Shown here piece after piece: positions 5,293 to 5,384 of a DNA stretch of 5,384 bases; position 1 is the stretch's first letter; the number at the start of each line of letters is the position of its first letter. The stretch is from CAZIWW01 sp964543275 (GTDB lineage Bacteria; Patescibacteriota; Minisyncoccia; Moranbacterales; UBA11712). The position numbers were made by a program, and so were the translations under genes. Location of the stretch: positions 1 to 5,384 of the forward strand of contig CAZIWW010000042.1 in NCBI GenBank assembly GCA_964543275.1, in the 5' to 3' direction. The notes below the pieces were generated by a model. It was not told the origin of the DNA and made no database searches. It worked only from the letters and a program-made list of their open reading frames with translations.

Positions 5293-5384
5293 TTAATTGT
5301 TTTTGCCTTCTTTGTCATAGCGCTTAGAACTATTAGAATTATAGGTAGAGTTGATAAAATTGTTTAGTTTCACTGCCAACTTTT
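5293..5384 (-). CDS. Possible C-terminal end of an upstream gene (start outside window)
   Basis: One minus-strand frame is open from the right edge (first full codon at 5382) to TAA at 5295-5293, encoding 29 residues beginning KLAVKLNNFINSTYN and ending in a charged tail (KRYDKEGKNN). First codon positions are purine-rich and RNY codons are common, as in real coding sequence, and the direction agrees with all other genes. An open frame this short is easily due to chance. The product is not recognised. The tail does not look like LemA, the protein often encoded next to HtpX. Confidence 0.3.
   Translation of the reverse strand, partial: KLAVKLNNFINSTYNSNSSKRYDKEGKNN

Noticed and set aside
5217..5318. 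Minus-strand 33-codon open frame directly before htpX
   Set aside because: There is no Shine-Dalgarno, the composition follows AT-rich DNA, it overlaps the htpX -10, and it conflicts with the better-looking frame that ends at 5293.
5338..5366. Second promoter-like pair on the minus strand, TAAACA-N17-TATAAT
   Set aside because: It lies inside the possible upstream coding end and far from the htpX ATG. It is kept only as an alternative to the nearer -10.

Overview
The window carries four well-supported genes plus the possible tail of a fifth, all on the minus strand. Reading downstream from the right edge they are: an upstream gene end (5384-5293, uncertain), an HtpX-type M48 membrane zinc protease (5198-4308), a small three-helix membrane protein of the DUF4870/Tic20-like type (4148-3786), a complete pyruvate kinase (3609-2170), and a large anchored fibre-like protein that begins at 1696 and runs off the left edge. 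There is no transposase, integrase, CRISPR array, tRNA or rRNA that I can see.

The gene content and style suggest a Candidate Phyla Radiation (Patescibacteria) bacterium, most likely Parcubacteria-like. The clues are the wording of the HtpX and pyruvate kinase sequences, the fibre protein that joins an N-terminal MerR/excisionase-like helix-turn-helix to a membrane anchor and a phage-tail-fibre-like shaft, the moderate AT-richness, and the near absence of Shine-Dalgarno sequences (only the small membrane protein has a clear one). This is inference from memory of such genomes, not a search. The htpX reading frame ends at a TGA where family members end, and the fibre protein uses TGG for Trp, so the standard bacterial code fits and a TGA-recoded lineage such as Gracilibacteria is unlikely.

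Layout: each gene appears to be its own transcription unit. Gaps hold a TATAAT-type -10 element, a hairpin, or both. The htpX -10 lies only 18 bases before its ATG, which predicts a very short leader. A hairpin follows htpX, another follows the small membrane protein, and two related hairpins lie behind pyruvate kinase. The 473-base gap 1697-2169 has no credible gene but holds several inverted repeats and, just upstream of the fibre-gene promoter, a perfect DnaA-box 9-mer. The pyruvate kinase leader (3619-3714) is an unusual dyad built from shuffled TGCTAAT/TGCGAAT words.

The genes do not form one pathway. HtpX is membrane protein quality control, pyruvate kinase is the last step of glycolysis, the small membrane protein has no assigned role, and the fibre protein looks like a cell-surface structure whose distal domain lies outside the window. 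The items most worth a second look are the HTH-membrane-fibre architecture, the DnaA box touching its promoter, and the shuffled-word dyad before pyruvate kinase.
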